Positions 52,617-61,415 of a stretch of DNA of 64,000 bases are shown here, one piece after another. The stretch is from Bacteroidota bacterium (lineage in GTDB: Bacteria > Bacteroidota > Bacteroidia > Cytophagales > Spirosomataceae). The stretch lies in the NCBI GenBank assembly GCA_020161355.1, contig JAIUOF010000013.1, positions 30,154 through 94,153 on the forward strand, in the 5' to 3' direction. The notes below the pieces were generated by a model. It searched no databases, had not been told where the DNA came from, and saw only the letters and a list, made by a program, of their open reading frames with translations. Made by a program: the position numbers and the translations under genes. Position 1 is the stretch's first letter; each line of letters starts with the position of its first letter.

Positions 52617-55085
52617 ATGAAAAAACTATCACTGCTAATTTTAGCAATGCAGCTGGGCTATGCCCTGTTTGCTCAAATCTCCCCGAAAGTCCTCGATGCC
52701 CGTCGAACCAATAAGAAAGTAGTTGTAGATGGTAAACTCAACGAATCGGCGTGGTCTGATGCTTCGATGCTAGATGATTTCACCGAGTTCAGACCCGTAA
52801 TTGGTCGAAAGGAAAGACCTGAAATCCGTACTGAAGCCTTTTTAATGTATGATGATGAAGGCATTTACTTTGGTGGAACGTGTTACGAGAGTACACCCGA
52901 TTCTATCTCTAAAGAACTTACCGGCCGCGATGGATTTGGGGCAAATGATTATATCGGAATAATTTTCGATACCTACCATGATAATCTGAACGGCTTCGAA
53001 TATTTTGTAACCCCTCTGGGCGAGCAATGGGATGCTAAAATGACATCAAATCAAAACTCAAACAATGGAGGGGAAGATTTTGCCTGGAATTCGGTCTGGA
53101 AAAGTGCGGTGGTGATTCATGAAAAAGGATGGACTTTCGAGATTTTTTTGCCTTACTCTGCCATCCGGTTTAGTAAAGACAAAATTCAGGATTGGGGATT
53201 GAACATCACCAGAAGACGCCGGAAAGTAGAAACCCAAAATACGTGGTCGGCAATAGATCCCAACAAAAATGGTTTCTTAACTCAGGAAGGCACCTGGAAA
53301 GGAATAAAAGATATAAAACCACCTTTGAGACTGCAATTGTATCCTTATTTCTCAGTATATCAGAATCATTTCCCGGCCAATGTAAAAGACCAGAAAAATT
53401 GGACCAACCAGATCTCGGGTGGTATGGACATGAAGTTAGGCTTGAGTCAGGCATTCACACTCGATGCTACGCTGATTCCCGACTTTGGGCAAGTGCAAAG
53501 TGATAATCAGGTACTTAACCTTACACCTTTTGAGGTAAAATTTAACGAAAACCGTCAGTTTTTTACAGAAGGCACAGAATTGTTTAACAAAGGAAACCTG
53601 TTTTATTCCAGACGTATCGGAGGAAGGCCTATCAACCTCAACAAAGCCTACGACGACGTAAAGCAGGGAGAAGAAATGCTCAATAACCCAACTGAAGCCA
53701 AGTTAATCAATGCATCAAAAATATCAGGAAGAACAAGCAAGGGGCTCGGAATTGGAATCTTGAATGCCATCACAAAGCCGCAATTTGCAACTATTCTGAA
53801 TAACGAAACAAACGAAATTCGAAAATTCGAAACTGACCCCACCACCAATTACAATATTTTAGTTTTTGACCAAAATCTTAAAAATAACTCCTCGGTAAGT
53901 TTTATAAATACCAGAGTTTTGAGGGGTAGTCAGGCATATAACGCTAACGTGAGCTCAGCAATTTTTAGCCTGAATGACAAAAAAAACAATTATAATTTAT
54001 CAGGAAGTGCTGCCATGAGTCACATAAACTTCAAAGACGCACTAACCGATAATTCCTTGGGTTACAGTCATTCTTTGGCTTTTGGCAAAACCAGTGGGAG
54101 ATTCCTCTTCAAGGCATCACAAGAACTCACCGACACCAAATATAACAGTAATGATTTGGGGTATTTTACCAACAACAACTTTATCAATCACTATGCTTAT
54201 TTGGGTTATAAATTTATCACTCCAAAGAGATGGTACAATCGCATGCAGTTTAATCTCAATTTATTCAGCAGCCATCTGTATGCTCCGATCGGAGAGATAG
54301 ACAGTAAGTACCAAAACGCAAGAATCAACTTCAACTTTAATGCCCAACACAAAAAGATTTTCTGGTTTGGTGCATATTCTAACTTTATTCCCGTTCATAA
54401 CGATTTCTATGAGCCCCGTATCCTGGGACAAGTATTTAAAAGAGGCAAAAGCATCGGCATCGGTACATGGCTTGAGACCAATTACGCCAAAAAATATGCG
54501 GGAGTCATAGAGCTATTTAACAGACATTTCATTGATTTTTACAAACTCAATATTTCCGAAATGTATTTTAACCATGGGTATAGATTTAGTTCTAAGTTTT
54601 CGATTCGCCATAATCTCAGTCTCTCAAAAAGTAATAATGGATTGGGATTTACCACTATTATGGATGATAAATCAATTTTCGCCTTACGAAAAGTAAAAAC
54701 TGTTGATAATACGCTGAACTTCAAATATAATTTCAACAATAAAATGGGCTTGACATTCAGGGCAAGGCATTATGCCAGTGTGGTCAGCAACAAAGAATTC
54801 TTCACACTTCAGAAAGACGGTTCATTATCAAAAAACGGGGATATAAATCAAAATTTAGACAAAAACGTCAATTATTTCAATATCGACATGGTATATACCT
54901 GGCAGTTTGCCCCGGGAAGTTTCCTAAATGCGGTATGGAAAAACGCTACGGTTTACAGCTCTGACAAATCCGGCATGAAATATTTGGATAATCTCCAAAA
55001 TACCCTCAATTCGGATCAGAATAATAATCTTTCTTTGAAGGTAATTTATTTTTTAGATTATCTGTCCATCAAAAAAAAGAATTAA
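52617..55085 (+). CDS. DUF5916-family outer membrane protein with CBM9-like domain
   Basis: 822 residues: signal peptide (ends LFAQ), then a CBM9-like beta-sandwich (about 30-210: VVVDGKLNESAWSDASMLDDFTEFRP, FLMYDDEGIYFGGTCYES, RDGFGANDYIGIIFDTYHD), then a long barrel-like C-terminal part (DUF5916; NENRQFFTEGTELFNKGNLFYSRRIGGRP is a hallmark). Common in Bacteroidota outer membranes; function unknown, perhaps a link to peptidase or sugar uptake. Last gene of the sigma factor cluster. Confidence 0.88.
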   Translation: MKKLSLLILAMQLGYALFAQISPKVLDARRTNKKVVVDGKLNESAWSDASMLDDFTEFRPVIGRKERPEIRTEAFLMYDDEGIYFGGTCYESTPDSISKELTGRDGFGANDYIGIIFDTYHDNLNGFEYFVTPLGEQWDAKMTSNQNSNNGGEDFAWNSVWKSAVVIHEKGWTFEIFLPYSAIRFSKDKIQDWGLNITRRRRKVETQNTWSAIDPNKNGFLTQEGTWKGIKDIKPPLRLQLYPYFSVYQNHFPANVKDQKNWTNQISGGMDMKLGLSQAFTLDATLIPDFGQVQSDNQVLNLTPFEVKFNENRQFFTEGTELFNKGNLFYSRRIGGRPINLNKAYDDVKQGEEMLNNPTEAKLINASKISGRTSKGLGIGILNAITKPQFATILNNETNEIRKFETDPTTNYNILVFDQNLKNNSSVSFINTRVLRGSQAYNANVSSAIFSLNDKKNNYNLSGSAAMSHINFKDALTDNSLGYSHSLAFGKTSGRFLFKASQELTDTKYNSNDLGYFTNNNFINHYAYLGYKFITPKRWYNRMQFNLNLFSSHLYAPIGEIDSKYQNARINFNFNAQHKKIFWFGAYSNFIPVHNDFYEPRILGQVFKRGKSIGIGTWLETNYAKKYAGVIELFNRHFIDFYKLNISEMYFNHGYRFSSKFSIRHNLSLSKSNNGLGFTTIMDDKSIFALRKVKTVDNTLNFKYNFNNKMGLTFRARHYASVVSNKEFFTLQKDGSLSKNGDINQNLDKNVNYFNIDMVYTWQFAPGSFLNAVWKNATVYSSDKSGMKYLDNLQNTLNSDQNNNLSLKVIYFLDYLSIKKKN

Positions 55086-55109
55086 TGAGGTAAAAGGGTA
55101 TGCAAAGAA

Positions 55110-55139
55110 AAGGGGTCATGTTTTTCAACATAACCCCTT
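55110..55139 (+). terminator. Rho-independent terminator after the DUF5916 gene
   Basis: Stem AAGGGGT / ACCCCTT with an inner ATG/CAT pair, loop rich in T. It separates the chromosomal gene from the mobile element that starts 11 bp later. Confidence 0.7.
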
Positions 55140-55149
55140 GATTTTCAAG

Positions 55150-55195
55150 AGCCCCCTATCGGGATCGAACCAATGACCTACTGATTACAAATCAG
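55150..55195 (-). tRNA. 3' part of a tRNA-Thr(TGT) gene: left attachment site of the mobile element
   Basis: On the minus strand it reads anticodon loop TTTGTAA with stem CTGA/TCAG, then AGGTC, the T-arm ATTGG-TTCGATC-CCGAT and the acceptor strand AGGGGGC plus T. The 5' half (acceptor 5' strand, D-arm) is missing; the sequence before CTGA is unrelated. A tRNA 3' half next to an integrase gene is the usual trace of site-specific integration. The intact tRNA-Thr should lie at the right end of the element, outside the window. Confidence 0.85.
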
Positions 55196-55334
55196 AGACC
55201 CACTTAAAAATCACTCTTCTTTTTGTTTCAAATGTATGCTTTTGGTCTATTTTCGCTACTTTTTGGCACTTTTTGAGTCATTTTTTTAAATTTTCTTTCA
55301 CTTTATTTCCTATATTTGTTTTTTATCCGGCAAT

Positions 55335-55367
55335 TTGTATGTATATTGTATGTATATTGTATGTATA
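55335..55367 (+). repeat. Three 11-bp direct repeats before the integrase gene
   Basis: TTGTATGTATA three times without spacing, one helical turn each, between the attachment site and the recombinase start. Likely arm-type binding sites for the recombinase or excision factor, or part of its promoter control. Confidence 0.7.
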
Positions 55368-55408
55368 TTTTAAAGCATACTTACATTTTCAATTAATTAA
55401 ATATAAAC

Positions 55409-56644
55409 ATGTTAGGCGTAACAACTTCAATAATTCAGGACAAAAGAATCCAGCGAAATGACGGAACTTTCGCAATTAAGCTCAGAATTACATTCAACAG
55501 AGAGCAAAAATACTTTCCTTTGAAAGTGTCGTTAACCGAAGAAGATTGGCTCAAAACCCAATCAATTAAAGCCAGGGGCGAATTTAAAGAATACCAAAAC
55601 CTCTTTAGTAAGGTTGAACAAAAAGCCCTGGATATTATCAAAACCATTGAGCCATTCAGCTTTCAGGCATTTGAAAAGGCATTCAATCAAAAAAATGATC
55701 GCTCAAAAGATGTCTTTTTCTACATGGAGAATTACATGGAGCAATTAAAAAATGAAGCCAGGAGCGGCACCGAAAACAGCTATAAATGTGCTTACAATAG
55801 TTTGAAATCATTTGTGAAAAGTAAAGGCAGGAAAATCCTAAGCTTTGCAGATGTTACACCGGAGTGGTTGCAAAATTATGAAACCTGGATGGTATCCAAT
55901 GGAAAAAGCCTTACGAGTACCGGTATTTATCTTAGAAGCCTGAGAACCATTATTAATATTGCGGTAGAAGAAGGTATCCTAAATAGAGAGTTTTATCCTT
56001 TCGGCAAAAGAAAATATACAATCCCTGCAGGTAGAAACATTAAAAAAGCTCTAACCATTCAGGAAATAAAATCCATCGTAAATTTCAAAACAAAAACGGA
56101 AGCAGAGCAAAAAGCTAAAGATATCTGGATGCTTTCTTATCTTTGCAATGGTGCCAACATGAAGGACATCGCCCTCCTCAGATGGAAAGACATGGATTCA
56201 AAAAGAATTGTATTTGTGAGGGCTAAAACTGCAAGAACCACCAAACAGGATTCAAAACCAATTGTAGTAATGTTGTTGCCCGAAATAATGGATATTATTA
56301 ACAAATGGGGAATCAGGACCAATAATCCCGAAGATTATATTTTTCGAATTATCAATGAAAAAGACAGCTCGGAGGATGTGTTAAAAAAAGTGAGGCAATT
56401 TATTAAAACCACAAACAAATATATGAAGAGAATCGGCAAAGCTCTTGAATTAGATTTAACGTTGACCAGCTATTCAGCCAGGCACTCATTCGCAACAGTT
56501 TTAAAACGTTCCGGTGCTCCCATAGAATTTATCTCTGAAAGTCTTGGTCATAAAGATTTAAGAACCACTGAAAATTATTTGGGCAGCTTTGAGGATGGAG
56601 TAAAAGAAAGTTTCCAGAAACAACTCTTAAATTTTGGAGAATAA
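55409..56644 (+). CDS. Tyrosine site-specific recombinase (integrase, SAM5 type)
   Basis: 411 residues: N-terminal arm-binding domain (about 1-45), SAM-like core-binding domain (about 100-190), catalytic domain (about 215-400). Catalytic residues: R358 in SYSARHSFATVLKRSG, H381 in LGHKDL, nucleophile Y390 in TTENYLGSF. At the place of the first catalytic Arg there is CNGANMKDIALLRW, with Asn (N250) instead; IntDOT-like recombinases of Bacteroidota also lack this Arg and still work. It integrates the element into tRNA-Thr. Confidence 0.92.
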   Translation: MLGVTTSIIQDKRIQRNDGTFAIKLRITFNREQKYFPLKVSLTEEDWLKTQSIKARGEFKEYQNLFSKVEQKALDIIKTIEPFSFQAFEKAFNQKNDRSKDVFFYMENYMEQLKNEARSGTENSYKCAYNSLKSFVKSKGRKILSFADVTPEWLQNYETWMVSNGKSLTSTGIYLRSLRTIINIAVEEGILNREFYPFGKRKYTIPAGRNIKKALTIQEIKSIVNFKTKTEAEQKAKDIWMLSYLCNGANMKDIALLRWKDMDSKRIVFVRAKTARTTKQDSKPIVVMLLPEIMDIINKWGIRTNNPEDYIFRIINEKDSSEDVLKKVRQFIKTTNKYMKRIGKALELDLTLTSYSARHSFATVLKRSGAPIEFISESLGHKDLRTTENYLGSFEDGVKESFQKQLLNFGE

Positions 56645-56645
56645 A

Positions 56646-57728
56646 ATGAATCCTTTCGAAAACCTTAAAGAAATCATCTTTGGTAGCCAGAGACCCTGGC
56701 TACCTGAAAATAATTCTGAAAATAAATTTGAATCTCTATTTCTGGATTTACCAGATATCACCTCAGACCAAACCCGGAATTATACCATAGAATTTTTTAG
56801 GCCTATAAATTTCAAAACCAAATATTATTCAAAAGCCATTTCAAATGAGGTTGAAAGGATTTTAAACTTACTTTTACCTGAAATAAAAAACGAATCCGAT
56901 TTAAAAGTCCAGAAATACCTGCACAATATTCTACTTGCGAAACAACTTCAAACTTTATTAAAAGACATTGGGAAAATCATCAAAGAAAAACAATATGAAT
57001 TAACCTACCTCGATTCAACTAAAACAACATTTGATCTTGACACCAATCACAAAGCAGATACTTATGTCCTCCACTTTTTAAAGCTCAATTGCATTTTGCT
57101 TTATTTGGAGATTCAACATGTCTTTAGATTTGAAATAAAAGATGAATTTATCGAAGAAGATTTTTATACCAGATTGCTGTTTGAAAAATTACCTGAAAGA
57201 GCATTTATTAAAAGTGAAATTAATTTTGTCATTGAGCCAATATCTTATGAGGAAGAATCTTTAGATTTTGAAATCCCAATTTTGGAAGAACCTATTGAAA
57301 ACGCTTTTATTATTGAGCAAAAAAAAGAAACCCCTTCCATTTTTAATCCTATTGAAGGCGAAGTTCCAGGCACACGCCCCTCTAAATTAACTTATCAGTT
57401 TATTAAATCTGTGGACAAATTTAAAGAAATTGAGACTTTGCTTTATGTCTATAAAATCATTGATCTTGATTACAATTTTATTAAAAACAAAGCAACTTCA
57501 AACAATAGACTTCTGGCATCCGTAATCAGAAAGCTTATTGACTTAGGATATTTTAGAAAAAATACAGTAGGATATAAAGGATTAATAAAAGAAACCCATA
57601 TTAGAGAATACTTCGAAAATCGCTATCATGCCGACATTAGCCAGGAGTTTAGAAAGTTAAATCAAAACCATCTGGACTTTGCTTCAAGAAAACTTCCATG
57701 GTTAGACAAATTAGAAGCTTTAAGATAA
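56646..57728 (+). CDS. Hypothetical protein of the mobile element
   Basis: 360 residues from the ATG at 56646, with a good ribosome site (GGAG 7 bp before it). A TTG at 56634 would overlap the integrase gene. Charged, mostly helical, no signal peptide or membrane segment. The last 100 residues (YVYKIIDLDYNFIKNKATSNNRLLASVIRKLIDLGYFR...THIREYFENRYHADIS) resemble a winged-helix-like domain. I do not recognise the family, though proteins at this position, after an integrase, are common in Bacteroidota elements. Confidence 0.75.
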   Translation: MNPFENLKEIIFGSQRPWLPENNSENKFESLFLDLPDITSDQTRNYTIEFFRPINFKTKYYSKAISNEVERILNLLLPEIKNESDLKVQKYLHNILLAKQLQTLLKDIGKIIKEKQYELTYLDSTKTTFDLDTNHKADTYVLHFLKLNCILLYLEIQHVFRFEIKDEFIEEDFYTRLLFEKLPERAFIKSEINFVIEPISYEEESLDFEIPILEEPIENAFIIEQKKETPSIFNPIEGEVPGTRPSKLTYQFIKSVDKFKEIETLLYVYKIIDLDYNFIKNKATSNNRLLASVIRKLIDLGYFRKNTVGYKGLIKETHIREYFENRYHADISQEFRKLNQNHLDFASRKLPWLDKLEALR

Positions 57729-57731
57729 TAT

Positions 57732-57844
57732 GGTATTATGTGCAATTAATACCATTTTGCACTTTTAGATAATACCACAAAAAAATATAAGCTCCTAATT
57801 TCCAAACCTTTATTCTGGTATTATCTTTTTCCTCCAATAATACC
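57732..57844. promoter_or_regulatory. Cluster of five GGTATTAT half-sites
   Basis: GGTATTAT (or its complement ATAATACC) at 57732, 57769, 57817 and 57837, with TTAATACC at 57746, in mixed orientation; the first two form a 9-bp hairpin ATGGTATTA / TAATACCAT. Likely operator region for the HTH proteins encoded just downstream. Confidence 0.55.
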
Positions 57845-57870
57845 AATTTTAACGCCCCAATTTTGAATCG

Positions 57871-57904
57871 TCTTTCAAACGAAAGATGACATTTGGCCAA
57901 ATGT
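57871..57904. promoter_or_regulatory. Two palindromes before the HTH genes
   Basis: TCTTTC-AAAC-GAAAGA (57871-57886) and the perfect 16-bp palindrome ACATTTGGCCAAATGT (57889-57904), 31 bp before the start of the first HTH gene. Probably part of the same control region. Confidence 0.5.
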
Positions 57905-57935
57905 CCATTTATAAATTTTTCTATCAAGAAAAACA

Positions 57936-58235
57936 ATGGACAACATTCTATTGCGTCTCGATCAAATCGAGCAGCTCATCATTGAGCAAAGTATCAACAA
58001 CAAGGAAGTTTTGAACTTCACCGAAGCCACCAAATATCTGGAGGTATCAGCATCGCATTTGTATAAACTTACAAGTGCCAACATTATTCCATTTTATAAA
58101 CCCAATGGAAAGAAACTCTATTTCAAAAGAGAAGAATTAAACCACTGGCTTTTGAGCAACAGGTTTTCAACCAAGGAGGAAATTGATAGTAGAGCAAGAA
58201 ACTTTTCTTTCAAAAAAGGAGGTGTATTGTCATGA
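57936..58235 (+). CDS. Small HTH protein (excisionase/MerR-like, HTH_17)
   Basis: 99 residues. After a coiled N-terminus comes an HTH_17-type winged helix: LNFTEATKYLEVSASHLYKLTSANIIPFYKPNGKKLYFKREELNHWLL. This fold is used by excisionases and small regulators in Bacteroidota mobile elements. Overlaps the next HTH gene by ATGA. Likely controls excision or expression of the replication genes, possibly by binding the GGTATTAT cluster. Confidence 0.85.
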   Translation: MDNILLRLDQIEQLIIEQSINNKEVLNFTEATKYLEVSASHLYKLTSANIIPFYKPNGKKLYFKREELNHWLLSNRFSTKEEIDSRARNFSFKKGGVLS

Positions 58236-58537
58236 CTGAAATCACAATAATGTTTGAAACCCTCCTCAGAGAAATAGAAATTGTAAAAACCTATTTGGCA
58301 AATGCAAAAGCACCGGAGGAGCCGGATAGCTTTGATAAAGTTTGGATTGATGGTCAGGATGTAATGCTCTCGTTGCATATTAGCAAAAGAACCCTTCAGT
58401 CTCTGCGTGACAATGGCCTCCTACCCTATTCGAGGATTCAGGGGAAATTCTACTATAAAAAATCAGACATTGAAAATCTGCTGGTAAAAAACTATAGATC
58501 TACACCTTTTGATTTAAAAAACAATGGCACTTACTGA
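58232..58537 (+). CDS. Second small HTH protein (HTH_17)
   Basis: 101 residues. VWIDGQDVMLSLHISKRTLQSLRDNGLLPYSRIQGKFYYKKSDIENLL is the winged HTH. Two such genes in tandem are typical at this place in mobilizable Bacteroidota elements. Overlaps both neighbours, so it is in one operon with the replication genes. Confidence 0.85.
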   Translation: MTEITIMFETLLREIEIVKTYLANAKAPEEPDSFDKVWIDGQDVMLSLHISKRTLQSLRDNGLLPYSRIQGKFYYKKSDIENLLVKNYRSTPFDLKNNGTY

Positions 58538-59444
58538 GCAGGAAATTCTAATGAATACCAACTATGGGCTCGACATCTACGCCCATATATTGAGGGAATT
58601 TTATCCAGACGAAACCGTAATTAATTTGAAAGGCCGTGAAACCCGGCCTTCCAAAAACCCTTTCACAGGCGATTCTTTAACATTAGTTTTTGAGGAAATA
58701 TCCAATCAGTTTTTTTACAAAGACCTTGTAAAAACTGATTTCCTGGGAAATCCCTTTCAGTTTGCGGAAATGCATTTTAAAAAATCCGGAAATGATTTAT
58801 TGGAAATAATTGTGCAATCTCTGAATCTTAGAATAGGCAAAAAAAGAAACAAATTTCCTTTATTTCTTAAACAGGAGTCAGAACAAAAGCCTCTTTTATT
58901 TCCTGTTGCTATACCCCGTTTTAGTTTATTTCATGCACCGGTAACAAACACCATTCCCGCAAGAGAACTATCCTTAAAAGAGGTTTATGAGCTTATTCTC
59001 AATGAATATGAACCCCAAACAACTCAATTAAGGAATATCTCTGATAAAAAAGAATCCAGAGCCTTTAAAGCCAAAAACTTTAATTATGTGACTTTCTCAG
59101 GCACTTTTTCAAGTAGGAAGGATGAAGCTCTGATAAAACATTCCGGTTATCTGGCATTGGATTTTGATCATCTGGGAGATTTTGATGCTCTGAAAACAGC
59201 TTTGCTCAATGACCCATTTTTTGAAACCGAATTATTGTTTCGGTCACCTTCAGGAGATGGCTTAAAATGGATTATATCAATTGATATCACACAAAACACC
59301 CATCAGGAATGGTTTTTAGCAATAAAAAACTATTTAGAAACAACCTATCATCAAAAAGTAGATTCGGCTGGGAAAGACGTATCAAGAGCTTGTTTTCTTC
59401 CAAATGACACACAAATTTTCATTAACCCAAAACATCTTCAGTAA
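58524..59444 (+). CDS. BT4734/VirE_N-type primase-like protein
   Basis: 306 residues. The first third (DIYAHILREFYPDETVINLKGRETRPSKNPF) resembles the start of other element replication proteins. The second half is a BT4734-like domain (PF08800): YVTFSGTFSSRKDEALIKHSGYLALDFDHLGDFDALKTAL, then FRSPSGDGLKWIISI and the closing SRACFLPNDTQIFINP. It is thought to act in priming of element replication, together with the DUF3987 protein whose gene overlaps by 1 bp. Confidence 0.85.
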   Translation: MALTEQEILMNTNYGLDIYAHILREFYPDETVINLKGRETRPSKNPFTGDSLTLVFEEISNQFFYKDLVKTDFLGNPFQFAEMHFKKSGNDLLEIIVQSLNLRIGKKRNKFPLFLKQESEQKPLLFPVAIPRFSLFHAPVTNTIPARELSLKEVYELILNEYEPQTTQLRNISDKKESRAFKAKNFNYVTFSGTFSSRKDEALIKHSGYLALDFDHLGDFDALKTALLNDPFFETELLFRSPSGDGLKWIISIDITQNTHQEWFLAIKNYLETTYHQKVDSAGKDVSRACFLPNDTQIFINPKHLQ

Positions 59445-61171
59445 TGACAAAGAATAAATTTAAAGTAGAAGACTGGTTAAATAAACCGGAAAATATTTCA
59501 AATCATCCAGTGGAGTTGCCAAAACCTATAGATAATAAATTTCAGGAGGTAGAACTTTTGGTAAAAGCTATTGAGGAAAGTAAAATAGATATTACGACCA
59601 ATTATGAAGATTGGAGGAATATCGGTTTCGCCTTAGCTGATGAATTTGGGGAATCAGGCAGAGATTTATTTTTGAGAATAAGTCAGTATTATCATAGATT
59701 TACCGCTGGAGAAACAAATAAACAGTTTGATGCTTGCCTTAAGTCAAATGGTTCAGGGATAAACATTAATACACTTTTTTATCTGGCAAAAAATGTCGGT
59801 GTTTTTTCAAAACCCTCCTTTCCAAACACAATTACCAAACTTCCTGAAGTTTCGGAAGAGAAAAAATTACCTCATTTACCTGATGAAATTTTTCCTCAAT
59901 TGCCTGATTTCTTAATACGACTCACTGAAGTGGCAGAAAATAAGGAAGAGCGGGATTTGATTTTGTTGGGCACCATAGTAACCCTAAGTGCAACTATGCC
60001 TACGGTCTTTGGCATTTACCACAAAAAGAAGGTCTTTGCCAATCTTTATCTTTTCATTTCTGCCCAGGCATCTGCCGGCAAAGGCCGTCTGAATCACTGT
60101 AGGAAATTGGTCAAGCCAATTCATGACGCAAAAAAAGAAAGCTATAGAAAAGCCAAACTACAATATTTACAAGACCTGGCTTACTACAATGCTCAAAAGA
60201 AAAATAATCCTGATACTGAAAAGCCGGAGGAACCTCCTATGCAGCTGCTTTTCATTCCGGCCAACAGCAGTGCTTCAGGTACTTTCCAGCTTTTAAATGA
60301 CAATGACGGCCGGGGATTACTGTTTGAAACAGAAGGCGACACGCTGGCAAATACTTTTAAAAGTGATTTTGGAAATTATTCTGATGGTTTTAGAAAGGCT
60401 TTCCATCATGAAACTATATCATATTACCGCAAAACAGACAGAGAATTAGTGGATTTAGAAACGCCTTGTATTTCTACAGTGCTTTCAGGTACTCCAAAAC
60501 AGGTTTTAAACCTCATTCCCAGTGCCGAAGATGGCCTCTTTAGTCGTTTTATTTTCTATTACATGAATATGAACCCCGAATGGGCAGAAGTTTTTGAAGG
60601 AGATAGCGATACTGGTTTAGATGAATATTTCTTTGAGATTGGCAAAGAGTATTTAGTTTTTCACAATACACTTAGTGCTTCTCCCGACATACATTTTTCA
60701 TACACCAAAGAGCAGCAGGAAAAATTCAATGAAGTTTTCAAACATTTCTTTGCTTTATACTTTAATCTTAAAGGAGAAGAATATGTGGGTACCATCAGGA
60801 GGTTGGGTTTAATAACTTTCAGAATTTCTATGACTTTATCTGTGCTTAGAATGATGGACACTGGCGAATACACGAGTAAGCTGATTTGTAATGAACAGGA
60901 TTTTAATGCTGCAATTTCGATGACGGATGTTTTTATAAAACACGCCTCTTATATTTTCAATCAATTGCCGGAAACTGCCAAAACAGTTAAAAAGCCTAAT
61001 AAAAAAGAGAGATTCTATGCAGAATTGCCAGAAAAATTTAACCGAAAAACCTATTTGGATGTAGCTCAAAAATTAGGGATACTTGATAAAACCGCCCAGG
61101 CATATATTGCGGCCTTCAAAACAGACAAGTTAATTCATCATGACGGCAAAGACTCCTATTTAAAACAATAA
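59444..61171 (+). CDS. DUF3987 helicase-like replication protein
   Basis: 575 residues. A PriCT-2-like part (YEDWRNIGFALADEFGESGRDLFLRISQYYHRF, about 45-110) is followed by the DUF3987 domain (about 150-500), with LFISAQASAGKGRLNHCRKL as a degenerate P-loop, LLFETEGDTLANTF and CISTVLSGTPKQVL. Such proteins with BT4734-type primases replicate or mobilise the element. A 16-bp palindrome with T-run (61242-61260) follows and may end the operon. Confidence 0.85.
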   Translation: MTKNKFKVEDWLNKPENISNHPVELPKPIDNKFQEVELLVKAIEESKIDITTNYEDWRNIGFALADEFGESGRDLFLRISQYYHRFTAGETNKQFDACLKSNGSGININTLFYLAKNVGVFSKPSFPNTITKLPEVSEEKKLPHLPDEIFPQLPDFLIRLTEVAENKEERDLILLGTIVTLSATMPTVFGIYHKKKVFANLYLFISAQASAGKGRLNHCRKLVKPIHDAKKESYRKAKLQYLQDLAYYNAQKKNNPDTEKPEEPPMQLLFIPANSSASGTFQLLNDNDGRGLLFETEGDTLANTFKSDFGNYSDGFRKAFHHETISYYRKTDRELVDLETPCISTVLSGTPKQVLNLIPSAEDGLFSRFIFYYMNMNPEWAEVFEGDSDTGLDEYFFEIGKEYLVFHNTLSASPDIHFSYTKEQQEKFNEVFKHFFALYFNLKGEEYVGTIRRLGLITFRISMTLSVLRMMDTGEYTSKLICNEQDFNAAISMTDVFIKHASYIFNQLPETAKTVKKPNKKERFYAELPEKFNRKTYLDVAQKLGILDKTAQAYIAAFKTDKLIHHDGKDSYLKQ

Positions 61172-61241
61172 TTTCCAGATTTTCTGGCCACACATTTTTT
61201 CTTATTTTCAATTAGACAGGAGTTTTCTTTAGTGATTTTTC

Positions 61242-61260
61242 AAAGTTTATAAACTTTTTT
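61242..61260 (+). terminator. Possible terminator after the DUF3987 gene
   Basis: Perfect palindrome AAAGTTTATAAACTTT followed by TTT. The stem is AT-only with almost no loop, so it is a weak terminator at best. Confidence 0.4.
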
Positions 61261-61334
61261 TCAGTTTTCTTCCACAATCTTCCAGATTTCGGAATCGAAA
61301 GAGCCTTATTTCCAAAATTTCATATTCTGTTTAT

Positions 61335-61342
61335 TAAATTTG
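61335..61342 (+). promoter_or_regulatory. Candidate -7 element (TAAATTTG) of the Argonaute gene
   Basis: TAAATTTG matches TAnnTTTG, about 74 bp before the Argonaute start. It suggests that the Argonaute has its own transcript. The 244-bp gap (61172-61415) holds no gene. Confidence 0.5.
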
Positions 61343-61415
61343 TATTGCACAACTAGCTCAAAATAAGCAAGGAGTGTATATCTAATCTAATATCAATAAT
61401 TAACTTTAAAAAAGA

